NCBI GenBank assembly: GCA_002633005.1
Contig: NMRA01001067.1
Span: 10,177 to 35,180, forward strand
DNA: 25,004 bases
Origin: Phoronis australis
Lineage: Eukaryota > Phoronida > Phoronidae
Direction of reading: 5' to 3'
How positions within the stretch are numbered: the first letter of the stretch is position 1; each line of letters begins with the position of its first letter. Under the pieces are notes generated by a model. That model did no database searches. It saw only the letters and a list, made by a program, of their open reading frames with translations, and had not been told where the DNA came from. Below, piece by piece: positions 9,120 through 18,106 of the stretch. The translations under genes and the position numbers were made by a program.

Positions 9120-9687
9120 GATTATTTGGAGGACTGAGTTCACCATCTTTCTTTCTGTTGACACTAAATGTGTATTGGGCCCGGCCTTGTGACCTAAACA
9201 CGCCTGATGTACCGCAACAGGCATCAGGCTATCTGCACTCTTTTCTCTGTTTTGAAATGTTTTCTCAAATAGACTAGTCTACCAACCACGGAATCTGGTA
9301 ATCTTTGCATGGTCATATCTCTTGTGTATTCTTACTTCATTCAAAATTGTTCTTGCCAATACATGTCACTCATTTTCATGACTAGTCACTTAAAAACAAG
9401 TTGTTGTCAATTTTTGTATGATGCAAGATTCAGTTCTCCAAAGCCCTGAAGACAAATTCAGGACCCTCAAGGAGGAACTTAAGCACCCTAGTGTAGATTT
9501 ACTTGAGTCATCAATCCAAATTATACATTTTATTTGCCTTAAATTTTCCTATGGCGTAATTGTTAGCTAAAACCTTCATAGAACTCCTCAAAAGCTGCTG
9601 GAAAGTAACTATGTTAGGGACTTTATTTGTGTTCTGGGGCGATGCCTGGTGTGGCTGGTACACACTATCGTCTTTTTCAACACTTAA
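9120..9687. other. First-intron sequence of gene A
   Basis: Non-coding sequence colinear with copy B 21964-22452 (shared landmarks GATTATTTGGAG, ACCAACCACGGAATCT, TTCTCCAAAGCCC). It lies between the LTR element and the TTAA element. No exon-like frame with splice sites is kept in both copies, so I read it as intron. Confidence 0.65.
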
Positions 9688-9859
9688 AGGAGAATGCCAC
9701 CCGATTTAATTAGTCTTTTTTGCCGTCTTAATCGGTCTATATCCACATCGCCTCGCATACGGTCGACCTTACCTTGCCGAGAGTTGTCGCGTTAACCTGT
9801 GAGGAAGGTGAGAAACCACGCAGCGACGTCAGTGGTTCACTTGCGGAGTTAATGCCTCT

Positions 9860-10169
9860 ATGTTGCGGTGCATCGTTTCCGCTTGTCCGAACTATGCAGC
9901 TGCGAGGAAAGCGCGTATATCGTTTTTTTCGACTTCTTCGAGAGCCTGAAATGCTTAGGAATTGGCTTGCGGTAGTGAAGAATGAAAAGTACACTGTAAA
10001 TAGCAAGTGTGAGGCCGAGAAACATTTCCGTGTCTGTGGCCTGCAGTCGTCGCGGGACAGTGCCGGCTTACCAAATAACTATCCATACGTTCCGTTGTCT
10101 GAGCTTGTTCACGGCGCCTCTCTAGTATTTCTTCATCACTGTATTCCTGTTCGAACTGATAGCCTGTGA
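9860..10169 (+). pseudogene. Broken THAP-domain fragment
   Basis: From ATG at 9860 the frame reads MLRCIVSACPNYAAARKARI, the start of a THAP zinc finger with its CX4C pair. A run of seven T residues at 9923-9929 then shifts the frame. After it, the frame used from 9774 gives RLLREPEMLRNWLAVV and then NSKCEAEKHF, matching the tryptophan and C..HF region of THAP domains. The last pair is CX4H, not the usual CX2H, which is either decay or divergence. THAP domains bind DNA, and in transposons they recognise element ends. The open frame that starts at 9774 and passes through in one frame is therefore not the true protein. After the finger the sequence to the stop is unassigned. Confidence 0.7.
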
Positions 10170-10780
10170 AACTTAACGATCCACCAGCGAAGTCTTCGTC
10201 GGGATGAGCTCTCGTCTAAGTCGGGATTGCGAGTCAGCTGCCATCAGTGTTGGCGTTTGAGCGTTCCGTTTCAAAATGAATTATTCTCACCTTTACCAAT
10301 ACTTAAATAAAACTTAAACAAAGTCTGTCTCATTCGATGCAATTTGTAATGCCTTTGGAGTGTTCTTGAGTGCAAATGATTTGAAAAGCCAGCAATGAAT
10401 AGATCACTGCGTTACTGGCTTTAGGTGCAATAAATTGACAGGACACCGAGGCCGTGTGAGCTCACGCTAATTCAATTCTTGCTGACAGAAACAGTTGCGA
10501 AACAACTCGATTTCTATCCCATAGGTGTTAGGGGAATCTTTATTTACCTGTACATTGACAATCACTATTTGAATAATGTTAATGTAAATAAACTTCTGCC
10601 CTGACAGTTCTGTGGCCAAAGCGGAACCCGAATTCGCGGCCCCCGACGAGTAAGTATATTTGCAGCTTCGTGGCTAATTCACCAACATAATCACGTACAA
10701 TTTACTTCTTTGGCTCACTAGTACAACATTTTCTTGACTGGAATTGAAGTTTTCAACTTTGGCTGGTTTATGTTCGTGAT

Positions 10781-10873
10781 GTCTGATCGGCTTCCGAGCC
10801 ACTGGCTGGGATAACCAGTTAGTCCAGCCGCGACGGGTCTGATCGGGCTCTGAGCCACTGGCCAGGATAACAA
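10781..10873. repeat. Two-unit 56-bp repeat inside the TTAA element
   Basis: GTCTGATCGG followed by a GAGCCACTGG core and GGATAAC occurs at 10781 and again at 10837, a period of 56 bases. The second unit is incomplete. It is internal to the transposon; I see no function for it beyond a possible transposase-binding repeat. Confidence 0.7.
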
Positions 10874-11380
10874 GCGTTTTGCGTGTTTAGAACTAAAAAA
10901 AATCACAAGTCTAAACAACACAGATCTTTATTTTCCTGTCTGTATCTCATACTTTGTATTTATCTCCGAACAGACTCCAAACTCCTGCTAAGGACCTTAT
11001 TGGTCTGTCGAACTTTGTAGGCTACGGTGTGTCCAAACACCAATAAATCCGTCACAGCGAAATAAAACAAAACGTTTTTATAAGAACTCGGTGTATTTTT
11101 AGGGGTTTTACTTCGAAGTTTCATGATTTATTGGTGTTAAACGATGAATTCAAGCAATAAGCTAACACCAGTAACCCGTGTTGTGAACTGCTGAACAGAC
11201 TGCGTGTGAAACCAATTACTTCATTGGATAATTTCAACACCTCCGTCAGGTGTCAGGTAACGCAACTGTACGTGCCCTTATGGAGAAGAACTACTCGATC
11301 TAAATCTGGGAGTAATATATTATAGTCCTAAATCTAAATTGATACAAATTAGGTTGTTTTTGGGTGACATGCTCCTTTAA

Positions 11381-12719
11381 CTTCAAGCCCACCTTTCCTC
11401 TTCATCCCTGACGTCACTGACCATGCTCATACTTTCAGACATTTACGACAAACTTTGTCATTAATTCATCGCTTTCGGTCTCCGTTGTCTTCGATCCGCC
11501 CATCCCCACAAAAGTGATTATCGGATTACACCACCTCTCCCTTATCCTGCTGAGCCTCACTTCAGCCTACTTTCCCTATGTGCTAAGCTAAATAGGTCAC
11601 CACTACCGCTGTACACTGAGCTGTTATGAAGGTCACCAAGACTAATGACCTAACAATTTTAAATTGGAAATTTGAAGGGGAAATGTTAATTTCACAGAAA
11701 AGGAGCCAATATAAAAGTTGTCCAGAATTTGATGGAGATTTTCACCCTGTGTAAATCTTGATCATAGCCTTGCTGAAAGTAAACTTACCCACTGTCATCC
11801 TCTCACGTCTGGCCATATAATGAAACTATGTGTCTACAATTAACAAAACTGCCAATATCTCCTAAACTAGAAATCACAACCATATGGTTTAAATTGGAGA
11901 AATGTACCGGAAACTGTGAAGTATGGAATGCCCATGCTCACATATCTAAATAACATCCGGGGCTCTTACAATTTCTGAATGAAAATGACAAGTGTCCTGG
12001 GGTGACTGCACTCTCCTAGCGCAGCCCAGCTGCAGTTTATTATAGTCGATTGAGTACAACCAACGCATTGTAATAGGATAATTGGCATGTCGGCTGACCT
12101 CCTCTAGCGCAGGCTAAGGGTTAAGAACTAAACCTCAGGGTAGTTTCGTAGACTGAATTGAGAGGAGATTTTTACGTAGAAAAAACTCCTTTTATGATTG
12201 CTTAATACCAATATTCCTTTCCAAGAAACTGATTTAAGTTCATTTTTGACTTAAGTCTAAGATTTGTCTCAACTTCCAAATTTTGAGACTTCCACATCCG
12301 GTAATAGTCAATATTAAGACAAAACTTATATCAAACCCTTACGTCAAACCTAAAATCTCTTTCTTGAAACGGTCTTGAGACAAATTAAAGTTTTATTATA
12401 AAATTTACTAAAATTTAAGATTTGTCTTAGTTATGTTAAGTTTGTTGGAACGGGCCATAAGACTCCACAACTGGAGTCGGGTTGTAATACCGTGCCAATT
12501 TATTCACCGAGGATGGCTTCAAGCTGTTACGAACTCTCATTTCTTTCAAACCAAGGCACCACTTCTCGTCGTAGTAACGCTCTGCAAACAATTTGCAATC
12601 AGTTTTTATCTACAGGTGATCTACATTAAAGATTAGTTCCTTTGGTGGCCGGAATGCCACTTCAGTAGCGCCTGAAAACTCCCTGGTTCTGGTTGAGAAA
12701 AGCGCATCATGCATCTTAC
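11381..12719. other. Distal first intron of gene A
   Basis: Colinear with copy B 22453-23096 except for roughly 600 bp at about 11540-12140 that copy B lacks. That extra block has two CTCTAGCGCAG-like phrases (12013 and 12102 regions) but no inverted ends that I can prove, so it may be an insertion in A or a deletion in B. The part from 12180 to 12450 is A+T-rich with several AAGATTTGTCT phrases. No coding sequence is supported. Confidence 0.55.
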
Positions 12720-12835
12720 CTGTATGTTGTCAAGAAAGGCTGCTTGCGGATAAATGTGTTATTTACACTATTTAGTAACACTGTTCTGTCAAACACGAAT
12801 TGTTTTAATGGCTTTGTCGTGTGCTGGAGTGCAGT
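12720..12835 (-). other. Non-coding first exon of gene A (predicted)
   Basis: On the minus strand a strong donor, ACATACAG followed by GTAAGATG, ends at 12720. Its upstream boundary is inferred as a transcription start about 30 bases past the TATA box. Both the donor and the TATA box are kept in copy B (donor at 23097). The exon has no ATG that I can see, so it would be a leader exon spliced to the signal-peptide exon at 5199, across an intron of about 7.5 kb. The exact start is a guess. Confidence 0.6.
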
Positions 12836-12862
12836 GTTAACGAAAACACCAAGGCGCTCATG

Positions 12863-12869
12863 ATTTATA
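12863..12869 (-). promoter_or_regulatory. TATA box of gene A
   Basis: TATAAAT on the minus strand, within TTTTAGGTATAAATCATGAG, lies about 145 bp upstream of the leader-exon donor. Copy B has TATAAAT at 23243-23249 in the same setting. The conservation of box, spacing and downstream donor in both paralogues supports a core promoter here. Confidence 0.62.
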
Positions 12870-12936
12870 CCTAAAATACGCCATGCCTTTGCACGAGACC
12901 GTGACACGTACAGTCACATTACCCTGATCGATCCTT

Positions 12937-12942
12937 CACGTG
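12937..12942. promoter_or_regulatory. CACGTG E-box upstream of gene A
   Basis: A palindromic CACGTG lies about 68 bp upstream of the gene A TATA box. bHLH factors commonly bind this hexamer. In copy B the matching place is split by a MITE whose flanks read GAGGTGGACTG and GACGTGGACTG, so the perfect hexamer is lost there. Function is inferred from position only. Confidence 0.35.
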
Positions 12943-13582
12943 GACTAGTTATAAATCCCACTTCGTCAATAATCGTCTCATGCTAAAACTGCTTATGTTT
13001 TTTTAACTGAAGCAGCCTGGAACTCAAAAAAAAAACGGGTAAATTGCATAATCCAAAGTGGTTCTGTGCCACTGAAACAGAATTCAACATGTTCGCCAGG
13101 TATTTCAACGGTGCGTTCGTAAAAATATTGAATTTCTGGTGATGTCAAGGCATTTTTCTTTTAATTTTGAATTTAAAAACAATCTATGAAGTGCTCGCCA
13201 CTTCGTCGATTTTCTCCCACCCACGCGAAGCACGTTGCCTTATTTGGTATGGCAAGAAATAGACTTAGCACTTTTCCATTGTATGGAAAATGTAGCCTTC
13301 GACCTTTGTTGTAAACAAAAGGATGGCGAATTCAAGCAGCAGCCAGTCCGATTAAGAGGCAATTCATGTAAGCCCTAAGTGTTTAAAATTAAGTATAAGG
13401 TTATCGTAGTATTCAAATACAATGTAAATGCACTTGGATTTTTTTGGGGAATTCGCTAGCTTCACTATCTTGCCTCATACTGTGCTGTCGACCTGAGATT
13501 TGGAGTGCATCCAACTCGTTAGTCAGTTGTTTTTCGAACGACTGCGAGCGCGTGCACGCTTAAAAGTGGATAACGTATACGT
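12943..13582. other. Upstream flank of gene A
   Basis: Colinear with copy B from about 23911 to 24500 (landmarks ATAAATCCCACTTCGTCAA, CACGTTGCCTTATTTGGTAT, CAAGCAGCAGCC). No gene, exon or further repeat is recognisable on either strand. Confidence 0.55.
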
Positions 13583-13589
13583 TGTAGGA

Positions 13590-13914
13590 CATAGGCGGAT
13601 TTAGGGGGGGGCCCGGGCCCCCCCCCCNNNNNNNNNNNNNNNNNNNNNNNNNNNNNNNNNNNNNNNNNNNNNNNNNNNNNNNNNNNNNNNNNNNNNNTTT
13701 TTTTCTTGGATAATACTTCAGGAATCAAGGAAAATGCTTGATTTTTAGAGGTAAAAACAAAAAAATTTCCTGGGCGGGAGGGGGGTTTGCCCCCCTCCCG
13801 ACCTCCCCCCATTCGGTGCTATGCGCATCTACAATCGTGGTTCAGTTTGCGCAAATGCTTCCAGCCGGACAAAATGTTGGGCCCCCCCCCCTTGTGATAT
13901 CCTAGATCCGCCAC
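13590..13914. mobile_element. hAT-like MITE containing an assembly gap
   Basis: The left end reads CATAGGCGGATTTAGGGGGG and the right end, read inward, GTGGCGGATCTAGGATATCA. Seven to eight bases, (T)TGTAGGA, are repeated on both sides (13582-13589 and 13915-13921), the duplication size of hAT elements. Copy B keeps the empty site around 24512-24524. The interior is short, non-coding and extreme in composition, with long G and C tracts on each side of 70 unknown bases. A related fragment is at 472-580. The open frame that spans the gap on the minus strand is not a gene. Confidence 0.8.
13628..13697. other. Assembly gap (70 N)
   Basis: Seventy N characters lie between a poly-C run and a poly-T run inside the MITE. 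The real length is unknown. The gap probably reflects failure of reads through the GGGCCCGGGCCCCC tract, so the true element may be longer or shorter than shown. Confidence 0.97.
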
Positions 13915-13921
13915 TGTAGGA

Positions 13922-14132
13922 TGACACTTTCGTTAGGATTTGTTAAAAAGTTATTTTGACGAGCTTTCACGACCCATGCCTCTTTCAAATCCATCTTCTT
14001 ATTGTCTATCGAGACTTCACTATAAAACGAAATAAAACCAAGGCTGTTGGCATGGAGAACGATTCGCTCAGTGCATTTTCCGAAACACGAGACACAAACT
14101 GATTCGGCCCGGATACCCTAAAGACTGGTGTC
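13922..14132. other. Distal end of copy A
   Basis: Matches copy B at about 24520-24690. The shared part includes AACGAAAT-type sequence and GAGAACGATTC. On the minus strand copy A has an open stretch here (TERIVLHANSLGFISF), and copy B has the related FERIVLCVNSRCCISF, which might be a relic of an exon. I do not recognise the family with any confidence. Copy A has a single unit of what is a 219-bp tandem repeat in copy B. Confidence 0.45.
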
Positions 14133-15705
14133 TAGTCTAAAGAGCCAATACATAATCTCTGCCCATAGAATACAAAGGTATGCTGATAACGGATCACCTT
14201 GCCTACAAGCACGCCCTATGTCAAAAAAGGTAGATGTGACACCGTTTTCTATCAACACATTGATTTGCCCCTCTGTTTAGTATATAGACCCAATTTCTCG
14301 TTGAGTCACCAAAATTAAAGAAATTTAGAATTTTGTCAATAAAAGACCAAGACAAGCAGTCAAACGCCTTTTTGAAGTCCACCAGTACAAGCAATCCCGG
14401 TTTATTAAACTGTTCAGTAAACTGCTCGAAGTCCTAAGTCTGCCTTTTATTTTCTGCTATAAAACGCCCAGAACTAAAACCCTTTTGGTCAGGGTGTATC
14501 AACTTTTGCATTGCAGAACGAACTCGTTGGGGAATACAAGACGACGAAATAGATAGTTCTCTAATTTGACTGTATATTATTTCTTAGTTTATTCCCTTTG
14601 GCTATGATAGTAATAACTCCCTGGAGTTGGGAGTTTGGAAGGAAGCCTCTTCTGAAACTATGATTGTATGCTTTAGTAAGATACTTCTCTAGGTCATTCC
14701 AGAAGAACTTATAAAATTCAGTGGTGAAACCGTTTGGACTTGAACTTTTATTATTTTTCATGTGCTTCACGTAAGCACTTTCGCTTCTGAGATTTCTGAT
14801 TCGAGTGAGTTGCTTTCAGCTTCACTTAATTTAAGAGTTTTGGTGCTCTATAAAACGTTATTTAAATTAACTTCGTCTAGTATTCCGTCTTTACTCGAAT
14901 ACGATTTCTTTCTTTCAAACATTCCTTTCGATCCTCAATTGTTTCACCACTCACCGTTACCATTTTAGTTTTCTATTTGACAAAAGTACGTTTTACCAGA
15001 TTTCAAAAATACCTTTTATGTTTTTCACTTGGCTCAACCCACTTAACCTTTGCTCTTGACGTCACCCCTTTAATTTCTTTAGCTCACATTGATTCGACGA
15101 TTTTCTGTACAAATCAGCGGATGGGTTACTTCGGTTTTGAGAGGAAGTGAAACTGATAAAAGATTCAATCCTTTTTTGCTTGTTATGATTCTTTTTTGTG
15201 ACAACTTTACCATGACGAAATAGTACGTGACCTGACATTCATGAGAATAACTTGTAGGAGAAGACACTCATCTATGTCGGAGGCATCCGCATTAGGTCGT
15301 ATAGTCCCTTACTGCGTTCTCAATTACCTCCTCAGTTGTAGTGACGTATTCTTTGTCTCTGAGAAGGAATTGTTAAATTGCCAGATACCTCGACCCCTCA
15401 CAAGTTTCGGGTTTCTCAACTAAAGAGAGATAAAAGAATGATCTGTTCCATAGACAGGCAGAATTTTGACGTCATCTGTGAGTAAAAGGCGTCTAATTGG
15501 ATCCTTTGTACTGGATTCCTCTGCATCCAGGTAAATGAATTTTTGTCTGAATTGTACACTGTCCAAGGGTAGACAACGTCAAGTTTACCCTTTAGGTTGA
15601 GGGCTTCCTTAGAGCCATTTAAATTATTCTGTCTTTTGTACCCATGACAATCGTTGTCATAACTTTGTTCAAGATTTCAACCACCGCATACAATTACGAA
15701 TTCAT
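14133..15705 (-). pseudogene. Decayed LINE (endonuclease and reverse transcriptase)
   Basis: Read on the minus strand, the order is endonuclease then reverse transcriptase. Endonuclease relics: FVIVCGG near 15700, NSFTWMQRNPVQ near 15530, and TDHSFISL near 15430. A linker signature, RGRGIWQFNNS, lies near 15390. Reverse transcriptase relics: MKNNKSSSPNGFTTEFYKFF from 14770, KLIHPDQKGFSSGRFIAEN near 14480, LLVLVDFKKAFDCLSWSFID near 14380, and GRACRQGDPLSAYLCILWAE near 14200. Several frameshifts and stops separate these blocks, so it makes no protein. The motifs resemble L1/Tx1-type elements. The copy starts inside the endonuclease and ends before the YxDD catalytic motif, so it is cut at both ends. 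Loss of the 3' end is unusual for a LINE, which normally loses its 5' end. Confidence 0.88.
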
Positions 15706-15713
15706 AGTGAAAT

Positions 15714-15965
15714 GCGTAACCCGGGAATAGGGGCAACCACTGCAGCGAATTTTTGGTCAACATAAATGAAATGCCCGTGTCGCCAGTGTACTCACACCGT
15801 AACCCGGGTATAGGGAAGAACCTCTACCGAATTTAGGTCAACACCATGCCATGTGGCCAGCATACTCCCACCGTAACCCGAGGATAGAAGGCAACGCCTA
15901 CCCATTTTTAGGTCAACACCATGCCCATTTGGCCAGCATACCCCCGCCGTAACCCAGGGATAGAG
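15714..15965. repeat. Degenerate ~76-bp tandem repeat
   Basis: Four units begin with a CCGTAACCCGGG-like phrase at about 15714, 15797, 15871 and 15947, spaced by 83, 74 and 76 bases. Shared parts include TAGGTCAACACCATGCC and GGCCAGCATAC. The fourth unit is cut short. The array directly abuts the LINE remnant on its 5' side, so it may be part of that element's leader or an independent satellite fragment. Confidence 0.75.
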
Positions 15966-17249
15966 AGAAAGTGTTTGGCTAATAATTTTTGAAAATGGCT
16001 AAAAATTTTCGGATACTTTGGCCATTTTGGCTAATACCTTTAAAAGTCTAGCACGAGCCTAGCAAAGCAGACGAATATTCCCATGTTGATTTTTCCTACG
16101 CTGCTGCTGAGCTCTTGAATTATGAAACTCAGAACCAAGGGAAGCCTCGCACTCTCAGCAAGTGGTCTCATTCGTCACGATGGAAGACAGAGAAGAGACT
16201 CCATAAATAATGAGGAATGAGTAAACTACCCTACAAAACCACGTGATCTCAAAGAGCATCAGTGAGCTGATTTGTTAACTCAACCAAATGAAGATATAGG
16301 TCGAAAACGGGGAGCTAAACACGTTCCACAATTCCAAAATCAGACGTCTGACGAACATTCTTATTTCAAACAGTAGAACAGACGTCTCATCAGAAAGAAG
16401 TTCGGAGCGCGTGAACACTGATCTTCAACGCTGCCTGGTCTGTCCTTGTTCACATAGACTTCTTTGTTAATCGCCGCCATTTTGGCATGGGCAAATGTAG
16501 ACTGGAAAATTTCTCGAACTTCACCAGCAATACACTTGTAAGCTTAAGGTTCTGTGTGTGGATGTGACAATCAGAGCAATCAAAACGATAGCTGTGTTCA
16601 AATTCGGGTAATGGTTGTAGCTAGGCCTATCACTTGCAGACTTAATATGGTGAAAAGGTAAACCAGGGAGGTCAAATTTGATTTATGAGATAAGTAAACG
16701 GTTACATTTATCTGGTTATTCATCTTCCAAGCAATGTCACATGATTTTTGTCTTATACGTTATTAAGTTTTCAATTTCAAGTTAATCCAACACCTGCCTT
16801 AGTTTCGGAAATATCCGAAAGAGCGCTCTTGACAACAGTCTTTTTTTCTGAAAAAACGGTGACGGAAATAAGGGCGTTCTTCCGGAAACTAGTTACTTTT
16901 TGAATGTTAGGAATAACTGCACGCCAAATGCAAGTGTTCCATTAATGGTGAAATCACTCCATCAATATTAAAAAACACAATAATTGGCACGAACGCAGTC
17001 GGGAACCAATTTACGACTCAGATCCATGCGTGGGGTTCAAGGGAGTGGTAGTGCTAAACTCAAGAATGTCGAAAATAACCGGTGATATATATTTTTGTAA
17101 AAACAGTAACTAAAGAGCTGCATTGTTAAAACAATGTAGCCGTCAATTTTGAATTCACGGGTGTGTAGTTTACATCACAAGTGAAAACGTCATGATCTTG
17201 GAGGTTGAAACCGAAGCAATTAACACAAAATGACTGATGACAAAAATAT
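15966..17249. other. Intergenic stretch without recognised feature
   Basis: A+T-rich sequence. I found a small near-palindrome, TTTCGGAAATATCCGAAA, at about 16804-16821, with a looser echo, TTCCGGAAAC, near 16880. No coding frame, RNA gene or transposon ends are supported. Confidence 0.5.
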
Positions 17250-17255
17250 TTTATT
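17250..17255 (-). terminator. Poly(A) signal of the cysteine-rich gene
   Basis: AATAAA on the minus strand, in CCAAATAAAATATT, lies about 60 nt past the stop codon at 17314-17316. The short distance supports the exon above it as a genuine last exon. Confidence 0.6.
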
Positions 17256-17313
17256 TGGATTAGTTCACAGTCGTCGTGCGTTATCATATTGGCATGGAGC
17301 CGGTGGTACGATG

Positions 17314-17507
17314 TTATATGGAGCAGGGAGTAGTTGCGATGTGATCACAATAGCACCTCTCCCCCACTGTATTGAAGCGGGTGCCCTTTGGACACTTGTG
17401 AAGGTAGGTTGAGCCGTGAGTGCCTCTCTGTGTGAAGAACTTGCAGTTCATATCCGGTACAACGCAGTATGTATTTCCGGCTGTGCTACAGCAGTCTCGC
17501 GGCACGA
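17314..17507 (-). CDS. Terminal exon of a cysteine-rich secreted protein
   Basis: The acceptor CCATCATTTCAG on the minus strand opens a frame at 17507 that enters in phase 1 and ends in TAA at 17316-17314, for 63 residues. Cysteines are arranged CC, then C, C, C, C-x-C and a final C: DCCSTAGNTYC, DMNCKFF, YLHKCPKGTRFN, ERCYCDH. The YLHKCPKGTRFN segment resembles the end of chitin-binding type-2 (CBM14, peritrophin-A) modules, where an aromatic and C-P-x-G-x-x-F precede the last cysteine pair. Spacing is not an exact match, so another small disulphide-rich module is possible. A phase-1 entry is typical of extracellular modules. Earlier exons should lie at higher coordinates, but I could not identify one. 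There is no evidence that this belongs to the Methyltransf_FA genes. Confidence 0.55.
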
Positions 17508-17699
17508 CTGAAATGATGGAAGAAACTCGAAGTGATATACTGTATCAGTTTTGTCAAAGAAGTGTGAGATATTTTGCAATATTACCGGCAAAACGACTGC
17601 TTAAAGATGACGGTTGCTGGTAATTATTAAAATTTACTACATGCTCAACGTTTATATTTATATAAAACGTATTTGACGACTCAATTATTGGCGTACAAC

Positions 17700-18106
17700 C
17701 AGGGCCCGGTCTCCAATCTTTGTACTCGAAACGAACTCGAAACTATTTTTGGCAATTTCTCTGCTCCTTTTGTGCCAACTTAAGATAACTGGTTATCAGA
17801 CTGTGCTCGAATACATTATAGTTTATGCATAGGAGTTTCTAGTTCAAGTTTGCCCTTGAAGATCCTTATATTCGTGCTACAATCTCGAGTAAAAACTCGA
17901 AATTTTGAGTTCAAACTCGAACTTATTGCTTTAATATTGGGTTTACAAACTGTGAACTAAGGGCAATAAATCATCTACGTAAGTTATTGTGTACTCGAGC
18001 ATAGAATAATAGACAATTATCTTGAGTTTGCCCAAAAGTAGAGTAGAAAATGCCAAACCTAATTTCGAGTTCCATTTCGAGTAAAAAGATTGGAGACCGG
18101 CCCCAG
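17700..18106. mobile_element. MITE with ~115-bp inverted ends
   Basis: The left end reads CAGGGCCCGGTCTCCAATCT and the right end, read inward, CTGGGGCCGGTCTCCAATCT. Pairing continues through ACTCGAAA-rich sequence, TTTGGCA and CAAGATAA for roughly 115 bp. The middle holds further ACTCGAA / TTCGAGT repeats that can pair with each other. No transposase is present. I could not find a clear target-site duplication in the bases next to it, so the superfamily is open, although a CAGGG start is common in hAT-type elements. It lies just upstream (in minus-strand terms) of the cysteine-rich exon. Confidence 0.78.

Larger units (their letters stand above)
9688..11376. mobile_element. TTAA-flanked DNA transposon with THAP remnant
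   Basis: A 1.69-kb insertion bounded by TTAA on both sides (9684-9687 and 11377-11380), with inverted ends AGGAGAATGCCACCC (left) and AGGAGCATGTCACCC (right, read inward). Copy B has the empty site, AACACTGAACTTCAAG near 22444-22459, with one base changed in the tetranucleotide. Duplicated TTAA is the signature of piggyBac- and Kolobok-type elements. The THAP-like reading frame near its left end favours Kolobok, whose members are linked to THAP domains, but I see no transposase core, so this is a deleted, non-autonomous copy. It lies in the first intron of gene A. Confidence 0.85.
1875..14110. repeat. Segmental duplication, copy A
   Basis: From about 1875 (after TCAAGTTCTTCGAATGAA) to about 14110 the sequence aligns in the same orientation with 18247-24690. 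Shared landmarks are the gene exons, the first-intron sequence around 9115-9680 and 11380-12720, the TATA-box promoter at 12863-12869, and the segment ending in GAGAACGATTC near 14056. Copy A is almost twice as long as copy B because it took in an LTR retrotransposon, a TTAA-flanked element, a hAT-like MITE and a tandem array. Its right end adjoins a LINE remnant that breaks off abruptly. The boundaries are set by eye and could move by tens of bases. Confidence 0.88.

Noticed and set aside
9774-10169. A 131-codon plus-strand frame that could be called a gene
   Set aside because: Its first third is out of frame with the THAP finger, which starts at 9860 in another frame. It lies inside a TTAA-flanked transposon, so it is a broken transposon gene.
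12188-12455. A possible further MITE with AAGATTTGTCT phrases at both ends
   Set aside because: The inverted pairing is weak, both paralogues have the sequence so no empty site is available, and no target duplication is clear.
13519-13812. A 97-codon minus-strand frame crossing the N gap
   Set aside because: It contains unknown bases and poly-G/C tracts of a MITE.
13980-14105. Possible peptidase-like exon relic (TERIVLH...)
   Set aside because: The stretch is short. Its copy B relative has an indel and an early stop, and the resemblance to any family is too slight to name.
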